Below, piece by piece: positions 23,094 through 33,930 of a stretch of 64,000 nucleotides of DNA; position 1 is the first letter of the stretch; every line of letters starts with the position of its first letter. A program made the translations under genes and the position numbers. A model generated the notes under the pieces. It ran no database searches. It saw only the letters and a list, made by a program, of their open reading frames with translations, and had not been told where the DNA came from. The DNA is from Nymphaea colorata (lineage: Eukaryota; Streptophyta; Magnoliopsida; Nymphaeales; Nymphaeaceae): the NCBI RefSeq assembly GCF_008831285.2, contig NW_022204507.1, forward strand, positions 1,116,001-1,180,000, read 5' to 3'.

Positions 23094-23183
23094 ATTTTAT
23101 TGAAAAATGGACCATATGGGATTTATATCCAACTTGGTGAGGATAGAAAAGGCTATTCACCAAAAAGAGCTAGCCTTGCGTAG
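23094..23183 (+). pseudogene. Topoisomerase IA-like exon 2, copy 1
   Basis: After a TTTGCAG acceptor the frame reads ILLKNGPYGIYIQLGEDRKG then YSPKRASLA. GPYGxYxQLGED is typical of the C-terminal repeats of type IA topoisomerases (TopA_C / zinc-ribbon repeats). The final Gln codon expected before the splice site is TAG in this copy. In the duplicate at 28,794-28,883 it is CAG, followed by GC instead of GT at the donor position. Confidence 0.75.
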
Positions 23184-23549
23184 GCATGTAAAAGTCATTG
23201 TAATCAAATTTTGTTTGTTTTCTTCAGACTTTCATTCAAAGTTTACATTCCTTTTTTTAATGAACTAATAACATTTGGCAGCTGTGAATGCCATTTGTAC
23301 TCAAACATGCATGGTGCATATATATTTGTTCCCTATTCCAGCAATTACAATTTCCCTTTGGCCTACATTAGAACGAAGGACAGTGTCTGTTGTGCTATAT
23401 TTTTACATATTGGTTGACACTTTGCAATCATGAGATTCATGTTGATGTCTGGATTTTCCAAATATGCTACTTGCTTAGTCGTCAAAAGAGCACTTAGGCA
23501 CCCACCCACCCAGGCCCTAGGTGACCACATTTCAATTAGGCTAAGCCAC

Positions 23550-25005
23550 CCTTAAATCAACCTTTTGTACAGAAGACCACTTTTATGGGAGATTTGGTGA
23601 AGTTCGTTTCTTTTAACCAGCCAAGTTTTACATTCACCCATCTCTTTAGGGAGTATAGTTATTTTCTCCTGGTGATATACCATTTGATGTCAAGAACTTT
23701 TGTAAAAGAGAAACTTTTCAGTTTTGCTTAAAATGAAAGTGTTTTCCCACATAATGATGTGTCTTGCTCTATTCTTAGTACCTTTCCAAGTGGAAGGTGA
23801 AAATTTCAAGTTCTTGTTGTCCATCAATGGAAGAGGAAAATTGAAAAAATCATCGATATGAGCAGTGAAGAAAAATCCTATGAAATTGAGAAAGTCAAGA
23901 CTAGGAAATGCTATAGACTATGGCAATCAAGCATTTGCAAGGATTTAGCAGGAAAATATCTTGAGGAAGAAGCCAAAATGCTCTATAAGATCTTGGCAGG
24001 TAGTAATATGAGAGTTGAGAGATGGGCTCGGGGCTTGTGTAGTCGCTCCTTTGAGTCAGTAATCGAGAGTACCGGGTAAGAATAAAAGTGATTTATGTCT
24101 ATTTCGCAAAGATAATGACTTACGAACTTTTGGCTCGTTGAAAACCTCCAAGGTGAAGTGGGTTGGACATGTAACAAAGCTACACATAACCACCAAAGCG
24201 GTGAAGCTTCGTAGTAGCCTTTGGGGTGGTGAGGTATTCCCTCAAAGGTGAAGGTCGGCCCCAAAAAAAAAATTCAAACACAAGAAAATAAAAATTGAAA
24301 GGCAAAAAGGCAAATGCAAAAAACAAAAAGTAGAAAAAACAAGAAAAAAGCAAAAGGTACCTGCCAAGAGATGAAAGACATGAAGGCTGAACTCGCAAAA
24401 ATTGAATGCGACAATCTTTCGTGGATGTACGATTTTGGGGTCAATATCTGTTCCTTTTTTTTATTATCTAGGATGTCGAGGATGATTCCTTTTTGTTCAT
24501 ATTCTGGAAATTGAAAGACATTCCCTCTTGAGATTCGACAACATTGATGCAAAATAAAACCTAATGCTTGTATGGTACTAAAGGTACATGAAGATTATAT
24601 TATTTGCACAACACGAGCTCTCAAGCTTATGAGTTGAATTGATCATTTTTGAACTATTTCAAAATTCAAAGTAAAAACTTGACGTCTCTTGTATGTTTCC
24701 AGACTTCCTAGGCATAGTAAGAACTAACCAATCCTCCTTTGGTCTAAAAAATGTTTGCCCATTTCATTACCAAATTGCTAGTCCTTCCGTGAAATAGATG
24801 AAACCCCTCAAACGTAGTCCAATCATGCTGAGAATGAGGAATTATCCGTCATTTTCTGTTGTCTTTGGAGAGGTAGACCATTTGGGACAAGTGATTAAAG
24901 CTAACTCATTATTCCATCTTAACTGCATAACCCAAACTTAGTGTTTTTCTTTTCAAAAGCACTAGGTGATATTTTTCAAAAGTTTTTCAAAGTTGCATAG
25001 TGGTG
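23550..25005 (+). repeat. Dispersed repeat R1, copy a
   Basis: About 1.45 kb matching 48,474-49,960 along its length with moderate divergence, and in part 1,310-1,565 (minus). A shared core reads TCGTAGTAGCCTTTGGGGTG (about 24,210) and leads to an A-rich tract at about 24,265. Weak open frames (for example MSSEEKSYEIEKVKTRKCY at 23,858) are conserved only loosely and resemble no domain I know. Class unknown; likely a non-autonomous transposable element. Confidence 0.65.
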
Positions 25006-27273
25006 TGTCCTTGGCTTCACCTAATCTTGTTTTTGTGAGTTATATAAATTTCATCAGTTTCATCTTTATTCTTTGTTTCATTCTAACTGCAGTTAAAATC
25101 TTTTATGTATATAGTTCTGTAATAAAAGGATCAGCTGAGGCCTTCAGCCCTCTTGATTCTTAAACATTTCAATACTTGTTTAAAAATGGTTTGTGGCCCC
25201 TCCCTCTTTCCCCACCTTACTAATTTCTGGCTCCACCCATGTCTGTATCCATGCATTTTTATGTCATCAATCTAGGGCTTGATGTTTTTTTTATTCCTCT
25301 AGGACTTGGGTGGTCCGTTTATTTTAATTTACATGTGACTGGACATGATCCTGAATTGTATTGTGGTTGTCTTTTATTTCCAAGAGGCCTCTACTTGGTG
25401 GAGGCTTGATTTCTCATTTTGGATTTGAGAGTGACTACATAAATTTTATATGAGGTAAATGGTTCCAGCTTGGTGTATTTAAACAATGCAGCTACATCTC
25501 AAAAGCTACATTCTGTTTTGGAAGTTCTCCGTGATTATGTGAGGGCTACAGCTCGAATGGTCACCACAATATTCCTTACTTAAGGTATCCCAACATAACG
25601 CCCTATACCTACCCTTCTCTCTCTCTCTCTCTCTCTCTCCCCCTCCCTCCCTCCCTCCCTTGTCTTGATTGATTGCTCACTCACATGCATGTTCACAGTT
25701 GGACACCCACAATGATGCACTCTTCCTATGTGCAAAGGAAGCAAGAAAGGAAAATTCCTTGTTCTTTAATTCTATGTTTCTGTATATCAAGAAAGGAAAA
25801 AAATAAGAGTTGTTGATACTCTAGCAATCTAGAATCTGCAATGCAGCATCAGATAGAACAAACCTACATGCAATGGTGTGGTTAGTAGATCTCTCTTTTG
25901 AACCCAATATGATTTTTCAAAATGAACATTACTGTGACTGCCTGCATTATCAGGAATATATGCATGTATTTTTACTTCTCACAAAACTCTTAGATTTTCC
26001 TATTGTTTTCAGTTACATTCAAATATATTTTATGTGCATTATGGACAAATTTGTGACCCTCAAACTGAAGCAGCTTTGCACTTTTAAGTTCATTCATATT
26101 GATGCATGTAGTTCTGCATAGTGGGCAGTAGACTATTGCTACTTATTTCTGCTGGTATTCTTTTTTTCATGTACTTAACACAACACTTTGTTCGATGCTC
26201 AAGTTGTTGCTTAGTTTTTACTTTGGAGGGTTATGGATTAGCCCCATTTATTACTTTCTTGTTTTGTTTATCTATCATTGTTCACACATAAAGTTACCAT
26301 TATTTAGAGGGCAAAGTCAGTTGGAAAAGTGGACCTCATGCACTCTATGGATTTCAGGCTTTGTAGGGATATGAATTTAGATTGTGGATTTGGATGTGAA
26401 TATTTGATCATGTAGGAAAACAAGAACAATTCAAGATGCCCTTGTTATAAAGCTATTTGTCAGTTGCCCTTATAATAGTCTTGTTGAAGTCTATGATCAT
26501 CCGCCAGCCACATAAAGGTGAAATTTCTCTTGATGTTATTAAAACTTCTGAAGGTTGAATGTTAAGCTTGACTTCATCAAAATGAACACAGAACATCCAT
26601 GGTGTACCAGAGTCTATTGTTGTCAAAGATTTTCTAGAGGTTCTAAGTTATTTAAAGGTCCCAAGGAGTGTGTCACATACAAAGAAAACTTGCTCGTTTC
26701 AATGAGCGTCTAAGTGTTGAGAGTAATTTAACTTGTCATTTCTGTTTTTTCTAATAGAAAATGCATTTTGTCGGAAGCGTAGGCAGCATTTACTTGTTAT
26801 TTTTATGTCTATGCATTCCATGTCCATGGAGAAAATTTTTCTTAGTTTTTACTTTTTCTTATTTCCATGTGTTTTTTTTTTTAAATTTTTAGGTGAATTC
26901 TTAATGTTTAAAAATTAAATTATCTATTTTTTACATTGTGTATGTAACCTTGAATCCTACCAATATGGATCACATCATGCATCTTTACACCATTGTATGT
27001 GGGTCTTGAATATCAACCATGTTTAGTTTATTACTGTCAAACTAGTTTGATCAACTACCACGAACTAGAATCCGATCCGGTCTGTTCAGTCATATTTCTT
27101 TTTCACTTTTTCAAATCATGATCTATGTTTAGAATAGTGTTTTTTTTTCGTATATTGAATTGTTTGCTTAGCGTTTATTAAGAAATCTCTTGCTTTGCAA
27201 TTTTCAAATTATAGGTCAAGCAAAGGATATTGAATGGTGAACTTTTATGTTGCATTTCTTGTACCATAGTTGC
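25006..27273. other. AT-rich spacer
   Basis: No gene recognised. It contains a (CT)n then (CCCT)n microsatellite at 25,616-25,662. A short open block at 25,490-25,565 (KLHSVLEVLRDYVRATARMV on the plus strand) could be an exon relic but has no identified family. Confidence 0.3.
25616..25662. repeat. (CT)n / (CCCT)n microsatellite
   Basis: Uninterrupted CT dinucleotides pass into CCCT tetranucleotides. Confidence 0.95.
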
Positions 27274-27725
27274 CCTCCTTCATCAATTGATACACAAGAA
27301 CCTTCTTCTTCTTCTGGCCATACATTTGTTCTAAAATATCCCACATATCTCTCGCAGTCTTCATGTGAAGGATGAGGGGTTGAATATTGGAGGATACAGA
27401 ATTGACAATCTAAGTTTTTACTTGGTTGTCCTCAAGAAACCAAGTATCCCAAGCCGCACTAGTCTCAACAGGTTCAACTTTCCTCCCATTTACATAGGCA
27501 ATACGGCCTCGACCAGCAATCCCCATAGTGATGGCAGCAGACCATTGAAAGTAATTTTCTTTGGTGAGGTGAATGGTAGTAACTTGGACATGAATGTTTT
27601 CTGTTCTAGAAGCCCCAAAATCTGTCTGACCAACATTAACCATAGAGAAAGAAGATTCAGCCATAATCATGATCCAAGCCAACAACAGCCTAACGAAACA
27701 CACTGCAACAAAAAAAACAAGCGTG
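27274..27725 (-). pseudogene. Copia B gag, duplicated copy
   Basis: Same gag N-terminal frame as 21,726-22,037 (MAESSFSMVNVGQTDFG..., start near 27,663), truncated at the left by the rearrangement breakpoint. Confidence 0.75.
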
Positions 27726-28269
27726 GAACAAGGCGGCAGCAAGCAGACTGCTGGGTGTTGAGAGAAGTGATCAGCGACGACACTGGACGGATGAGGCAGC
27801 CCAGGACAGAGCACGTCGGGCAGGGCAGGTGGCGCTGGGTAGAGAACTCAGGCGACGACGACCAAAATCCCACGACGCCGGAACTTCACGACAAAAAAAA
27901 AAATAGCAGAGTCGGGTCCAGTAACAGTGACAACACGAACCTGGGTAGTTGGCAACACAAACGAGAGTAGTGGGTGATGTAGGTAGCAGAGCGTCGACAG
28001 TGGAGAAGCTTGCAAAAGCGGGCGACAACCACGGGTGATGGAGGAGTCCAAAGAGGCTGACGATGGTGGAGAAGGTGAACGGCAGTCTCGGACGATGTTG
28101 GAAGCACAGAGAGGCAATGCCGTAGGTGCACCGTCAGGCACAACAAACCAGCAAGCTTCGTCAGGGTCCACCGAAACTTCATGGGGACAGAAATTCTTCA
28201 ACCAAACAGAGTCGAGGATTCTTCGTCAAATCTGAACAGTGATCTCAGAAACTGCTCGGCCTGATACCA

Positions 28270-28511
28270 TGTAGAAAGTAGGAAAAACTGGAAGAGATGA
28301 TCTTAACGTGGAAAACCCTCGACTCGAGGGATAAAAAACCACGATAGGGAATACCTGGCGCTCACTCGCAGCCAGACACTCTCTCACTAGAATTTCATTC
28401 ACACTTTGACAACTAGGGTAACAAAGACATAAGTAGAGCCTTAACAGGCCGAAACAGGAGTAACACTGGACCAGGTCCAGATCCAGACCCATACATTAAA
28501 ACACATCAACA
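28270..28511 (-). repeat. Copia B LTR, duplicated copy
   Basis: 242 bp; retains the 33 bp missing from 22,598-22,811. It is followed by AGTAT as in copy 1. Confidence 0.85.
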
Positions 28512-28587
28512 AGTATAATGCTATTTGTGGTACCAAACACTGTTCAACAATCTAGTCAAGCTAATCGATATGCGATGTCCTTTGTAG

Positions 28588-28696
28588 GTACATTGCTAAA
28601 ACAATTATTGGTGATGAAGAGGATGATGTGGTTGATAAACCAGACTCGTGCTTCCAACCAAAGTTAATAGGTTTGCACCAAACCTCTAATGAAAAG
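28588..28696 (+). pseudogene. Topoisomerase IA-like exon 1, copy 2
   Basis: Duplicate of 22,888-22,996 with a few substitutions (DEEDDVVDKPDSC against DVDDDVVDKLDSC). The reading frame is open and splice borders are the same. Confidence 0.6.
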
Positions 28697-28793
28697 GTTG
28701 GTATTTCATGTTGGTTCCTGACAAATGAAATCCATGGGAAGTTCATTTTCTTTGTGCCTGTTGTTTGTCATGCATATTGTTTTCTCTTTGCAG

Positions 28794-28883
28794 ATTTTAT
28801 TGAAAAATGGACCATATGGGATTTATATCCAACTTGGTGAGGATAGAAAAGGCTATTCACCGAAAAGAGCTAGCCTTGCGCAG
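28794..28883 (+). pseudogene. Topoisomerase IA-like exon 2, copy 2
   Basis: Duplicate of 23,094-23,183. The GPYGIYIQLGEDRKGYSPKR block is intact and the last codon is CAG instead of TAG. The donor reads GC, so either a GC-AG intron was used or the site is dead. Confidence 0.7.
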
Positions 28884-29673
28884 GCATGTAAAAGTCATTG
28901 TAATCAAATTTTTTTTGTTTTGTTCAGACTTTCATTCAAAGTTTACATTCCTTTTTTTAATGAACTAATAACATTTGGCAGCTGTCAATGCCATTTGTAC
29001 TCAAACATGCATGGTGCATATGTATTTGTTCCCTATTCCAACAATTACAATTTCCCTTGGGCCTACATTAGAACAAAGGACAGTGTCTGCTGTGCTATAT
29101 TTTTACATATTGGTTGACACTTTGCAATCATGAGATTCATGTTGATGTGTGGATTTTCCAAATATGCTACTTGCTTAGTCGTCAAAAGAGCACTTAGGCA
29201 CCCACCCACCCAGGCCTAGGTGACCACCTTTCAATTAGGCTGAGCCACCCTTAAATCAACCTTTTGTACAGAAGACCACTTTTATGGGAGATTTGGTGAA
29301 GTTCGTTTCTTTTAACCAGCCAAGTTTTACATTCATCCATCTCTTTAGGGAGTATAGTTATTTTCTCCTGGTGATATACCATTTGATGTCAAGAACTTTT
29401 GTAAAAGAGAAACTTTTCAGTTTTGCTTAAAATGAAAGTGTTTTCTCACATAATGATGTGTCTTGCTCTATTCTTAGTACCTTTCCAAGTGGAAGGTGAA
29501 AATTTCAAGTTCTTGTTGTCCATCAATGGAAGAGGAAAATTGAAAAAATCATCGATATGAGCAGTGAAGAAAAATCCTATGAAATTGAGAAAGTCAAGAC
29601 TAGGAAATGCTATTGACTATGGCAATCAAGCATCTGCAAGGATTTAGCAGGAAAATATCTTGAGGAAGAAGCG

Positions 29674-29847
29674 AAGAGAGTTCTAATCCATTCATGAAAT
29701 TGGATTTGGGATTTTGTCCTAAGATTTGGATCAGATGTCTAATCTGATCCGATCTCTGATGTTGGATTTCATATTTGCATCCATGATCTAGAACAAAGGT
29801 CAAATCTAATCCAATCTACAATGTTGAAACAAGTTTTACTAATTTTC
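29674..29847. repeat. 174-bp dispersed repeat R2, copy 1
   Basis: Reverse complement of 57,417-57,590, with about 90% identity by eye (shared TCAGATGTCTAATCTGATCC and AACAAGTTTTACTAATTT). It begins one or two bases after the end of the segmental duplication. Small non-autonomous element or solo terminal repeat; class unknown. Confidence 0.75.
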
Positions 29848-31214
29848 TGCGTTAACTTCTCCACCCAAATGTATGCTTTATACAAGACTTATTAAACATG
29901 AGATATACATGTCCAACAGGCAATGACACCTACATCCATGTCCGGAGTAACAAAGGAAGCAGCATATTACACTATGATTGTAAGCTGAAGTCAAATGCAT
30001 CAAGTATTCTAAACGAGAAAACAATACGACCAGGATAGATTCGAACAACAAACAGAAATATAGCATATGATCATATAGAAAAGAAACTACATGCAGTAGA
30101 TAAAACGTATCACTTTAGGATTAAAAGAAAACACTGACCTGGTTGGCACTAGTAAGATACAAATGTAATGCAGTGAGACTGCCAACAAACCAAACAAAAA
30201 ATGAACATAGTAAATTGTAAGTATCAGGCATGTTGGATAATGCCCGATAGCTTGAGTGCCACCTTTCCCATCCATGAAAAAGCATTGTAATTGAAGAAGG
30301 AAACGTGAATAACCCAGTAGACAAATCATTATCAGAAGAGACCCAATTGCAATACCTAGCAAAAACGCCCAATCTCCCCAAGATGACTGGTTAGAATTTG
30401 ACCAAATGCGATGAATGCACAACAATAGTCATAGCACCCAGCAGCCATCGCAACAGTGATGACCCAGCAACAAACCCAAAGATGGTAAATGCGACCTAGC
30501 AGCAAACAAAAGCGGTAGTGGCGACTCAACAGCAACATCAACTAAACGGCATGCCCAACCGGCAGCGGCAAACCAAAAGGTAGATGTCAAGAGTGACACA
30601 AGCGTCAGACCTAACAGCAACCTAAGGGACGACACAAGGCGGTAGACACAGTCAGAAGGACATCAGCGACCTTAGCGGTGACAGCGACCCACAATAGAAC
30701 CATTAGGGACCCAAGCGGCGTACTAACCGAAAGCAAAAGCAGCGACCCAAGTGGTGACCAAAGCATCCGACCCAATGGTGAACCAAATGTCAGAAACCAG
30801 CAACAACTTCAACGGAAGAAACCCAACCGAAACTCTCAGCGCATAGCCGAAATGAAAGACCCCAGCCTGCAATGATAAACCTAATGGACTATAGAGGAAC
30901 CCCAATAGGAAACCACACCTGAACACAACTTAAGGGCGGAGAGGGCTGCCAACAACCATTGAAAACCGGCGATGGTTGCCGGCCAAAGGAGGAAGCGAAC
31001 GGACGCCCTTAGAGAGAGAGAGAGAGAGATGTATCAAGATCCTAAGAATCAGAGCAAACAAGAGCAGAGAGGTAGCGTATCTTGCCAGCCGCGAGTGAGA
31101 ATCGAGATAGAACACATGCCTTTGTCGTCCACACCGATGAAATGCCTCCACTCGATCTTCTCATCACTTGCAATAGAAGCATCGGCCTGCCTCAAAGGTG
31201 ACATTTCTTTTCGG
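29848..31214. other. Spacer with degenerate GC-richer repeat
   Basis: From about 30,420 to 30,870 the plus strand carries loosely periodic variants of GCGACCCAAGCGGTGAC and CAGCAACAAACC, and a short (GA)n lies at 31,011-31,030. A 112-codon hydrophobic minus-strand frame (30,425-30,087) has two or three possible membrane segments but no known family, and overlaps the repeat. No gene is called. Confidence 0.35.
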
Positions 31215-31445
31215 GTAATCGACGATGCAAAGGGCTTTTCTCCTGTTTGGTTGGAAGGAAAGGGAGGGATTGAGCAATCCCTCCTGTGTTTGGTTGGCTA
31301 ATTAGAAATGATGGAAAGGGAGAAAATCTGTTTGGATGGATGCGAGGAGAGGGAAAGGAAAGAAACGGAAAGGGAGGGATTGTGTAGTGTAAATCCAATC
31401 CCTTCCAAATCGGATGGATTGGGAAAAATCTATTTTGCAATACGA
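31215..31445. repeat. Candidate small DNA element (MITE-like)
   Basis: Purine-rich sequence with repeated TGTTTGGTTGG/TGTTTGGATGG and GGAAAGGGAGGGATTG motifs. It includes a perfect hairpin GGAGGGATTG-AG-CAATCCCTCC. The TGTTTGGTTGG motif is common at ends of plant non-autonomous DNA elements. Borders and target duplication not proven. Confidence 0.35.
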
Positions 31446-31644
31446 GATCCAGATAAATAAATGCATTTACCTCACTGGTTTCAAAGCAAATTATGGTCGA
31501 ACATAATCCTATTTTGTTAACAAAGTCAGAACCTTATTGCGAACAACAATATTCAAGAATTGTGAACCGTCCATGAGACTAATTTAGATCAATGGTAAAC
31601 TGTCAAGTTACATATTCTTCCAACTCCGTTTTCCCTCAATGTGA

Positions 31645-32940
31645 TTCTATACTCTACAGCAAGGGGATCTCTCTGTCGCAGATTTTCATGCAGCCTTAAC
31701 ATCCAAATGGGAGGATCTTAACTACTATTCTGATGATACTTGGAATTGCCCCAAGACCAGATACATCATGTAGCCAAAGAATGGGAGAATAGGATATTCT
31801 TATTCTTAGCCGAACTAAATGATGACTTTGAAAGTATAAGGAGTCAAATTCTTAATTCGAAAGAATTGTTTAGTATTGAAGATGTCTACTCCCGTGTTGA
31901 AGCTGAAGAGCAAAGGCGCCATGTTATAACTGGAAGAAAGGGGGATCATACCTCATATAATGAAAGGTCTGTTCTGGTTAGCCATGCCTCTATGGAAGCT
32001 GCCCGACCTCCTCCAAAATGTACGCTTTGCAAGAAAACCGGTCATACCATAGAGTTTTGTTGGGACCTGCATCCTGAAAAGAAGAATAGTAGAGGAAGGT
32101 CTTCTAGTGGGAAGAAGAATGTCTCTGATGCTAATAACCCTAATGGTCGGAAAACTCCTATCTCAGGTGAACAAATTCGTGAGCTTCGTGCATACTTAAG
32201 TCAGTGTGATATCGGTCAGCCTGAGGAATCAGATGATGTGAACATCAACCGTGCCCTTGCTATTTCAAATAAAAAAGGTAATTCTTGGATGGGAGAGTGG
32301 ATTGTTGATAGCGGTGCTACCCACCACATGATTGGCAATCCTAAGTTTTTTCACGAATATAAGCTTTCCTCAGGAAAGGAACGTGTCTCTCTAGCCGATG
32401 GTTCTTCTATTTCTGTGGCTGGAAAAGAGAGTCTCTCACTTTTGAACAAATTCCTTGTTCACAATGCTCTACATGTTCCGCATCTTCCCTTGAATCTCTT
32501 CTCTGTCTGTAAGAATACGAAAGAATTAAATTGTGAACTTATTTTTGCTGAACTTTTACTCTTGTGGAGACCCAATTTGAAAGTTATGTTAAGATCTTCC
32601 GACTGACAATGCCTGTGAGTATATGTGTCAGTCTGTTGATAATTTCTTTCGAAAGAAGGGAATTGTTCATGAGACATCATGTAGTTATACTTCCCCCCAA
32701 AATGGGGTGGCTGAGAGAAAGAACCGTCAGTTACTTAATGTCACCAGGGCTCTCTTGTTTCATAGGAATCTTCCAAAATAGTATTGGGGTGATGCTGTTC
32801 TCACGAGTACATATTTAATCAATCGTATGTCTGGTCGTGTGCTTAATGGGTCTACCCCTTTTTCTATATTACCAGGGAGCCGTCAACCCTTCCCCTTCCT
32901 CCTCGGGTTTTTGGTTGTGTCTACTTTATTCATAATCATA
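31645..32940 (+). pseudogene. Inverted Copia B fragment (gag-protease-integrase)
   Basis: Reverse-complement copy of about 20,290-21,589. A 288-codon frame (31,740-32,606) runs through a gag block (LNDDFESIRSQILNSKELFS), the zinc knuckle CTLCKKTGHTIEFC, protease WIVDSGATHHM and LLNKFLVHNALHVPHLPLNL. It then enters the same internal deletion and one-base shift as Copia B, with the integrase remnant (NGVAERKNRQLLN-like) in the next frame. It stops abruptly at TA-rich DNA. It fits base-to-base with the left border of the 27,274 block. Confidence 0.9.
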
Positions 32941-33066
32941 ATTGTTATGTAATATGATAATCTAGTATATACTGTAATGTATATATGTGTATAACATAGG
33001 GTACTATAAGCATATTCCAGAGAATAACAGTATACCATACAATAATAGTGCCTATACTATAACCAG
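32941..33066. repeat. TA-rich hairpin block, left part
   Basis: Same composition as 38,403-40,740, from which it is separated by the Copia C insertion. It ends with the ACCAG target duplication (33,062-33,066). Confidence 0.7.
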
Positions 33067-33120
33067 TGTTGCGTGATGGAGAAGGGGAGAACACGAGAGA
33101 GAGAGAGAGAGAGAGAGAGG

Positions 33121-33157
<37 letters not shown>

Positions 33158-33332
33158 GGTGAAAATATTCTATTCCATATCGTGCTCTGTTCTCTACTTA
33201 AAGAGAGATTAGGGCACGGTTGTGGCAGTTACAAAAGTAGGACAAATAAAGTAGTAAAAAGACAAAAGAAAACTCTAACTTTTAAATAATCAAATGACTA
33301 CCACACTTAAAGCAAACTTTTTAATTTCAACA
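33067..33332 (-). repeat. Copia C 3' LTR
   Basis: 266 bp; about 44 bp longer than its partner because of an expanded (GA)n tract at about 33,098-33,156. Confidence 0.9.
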
Positions 33333-33349
33333 CTCCCCCTCAAGCTGGA
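33333..33349 (-). other. Copia C polypurine tract
   Basis: On the minus strand CAGCTTGAGGGGGAG directly precedes the TGTTGAAATT start of the 3' LTR. Confidence 0.85.
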
Positions 33350-33930
33350 GCATAGATATCAACCATGCTCAGCTTGTCACAACATCTAGAGAAATCACCA
33401 ATCAGAAGTGCTTTCGTAAACATATCTGCTGCTTGGTCTTTAGAAGCTACATGAACCGTAGACACCACACCTTCTTTTATAAGATCCCGAATATAATGAC
33501 AATCCACCTCAATGTGCTTAGTTCTTTCATGAAATACTGGATTGTTTGCAATATAAGTGGCAGCCTTGTTATCACAATACATTTTCATAGGAAGAGGAAC
33601 ATGAATACTCATATTCGTTAGCATAGATTTAACCCACGTCATCTCAGTCGCCGTTTGAGTCATTGCTCTATATTCAGATTCTGCACTTGATCTAGAGACT
33701 ACATTTTGTTTCTTGCTTTTTCATGATAAGAGATTACCCCCAACAAAGACACAGATGCCAGTTGTGGACCTTCTATCATCAACAGACCCTACATAGTCAG
33801 CATCACTGTAAGCAGCAACATCTAGAGATTCACCTTTCTTAAAGAAGAGACCTATGCCTGGGGATGATTTTAGGTATTTCAACACCATCAACGCCGCATC
33901 CCAGTGGACTTTTCTAGGCTTTTCCATAAA
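33340..33930 (-). pseudogene. Copia C RNase H
   Basis: Two frames give HWDAALMVLKYLKSSPGIGL, YSDADYVGSVDDRRSTTG, then TQTATEMTWVKSML, MKMYCDNKAATYIANNPVFH, ERTKHIEVDCHYIRD and QAADMFTKAL. This is a complete set of copia RNase H landmarks, with the catalytic Asp of CDNKAA retained. One break lies between the GGN and TQTATE blocks. Confidence 0.88.

Larger units (their letters stand above)
27274..29672. repeat. Duplicated block: Copia B 5' part plus flank
   Basis: Nearly identical to 21,590-23,973 over about 2.4 kb in the same orientation. It carries Copia B gag (minus), the primer-binding site, the LTR (28,270-28,511), the AGTAT flank and both topoisomerase IA exons, ending inside repeat R1. 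Since non-element flank is included, this is a segmental duplication and not a second transposition. The left border coincides with the base where the inverted block at 31,645 begins. Confidence 0.9.

Noticed and set aside
30087-30425. Hydrophobic 112-codon minus-strand frame considered as a membrane protein
   Set aside because: No family recognised, overlapping alternative frame, and part of a degenerate repeat; not enough to call a gene.
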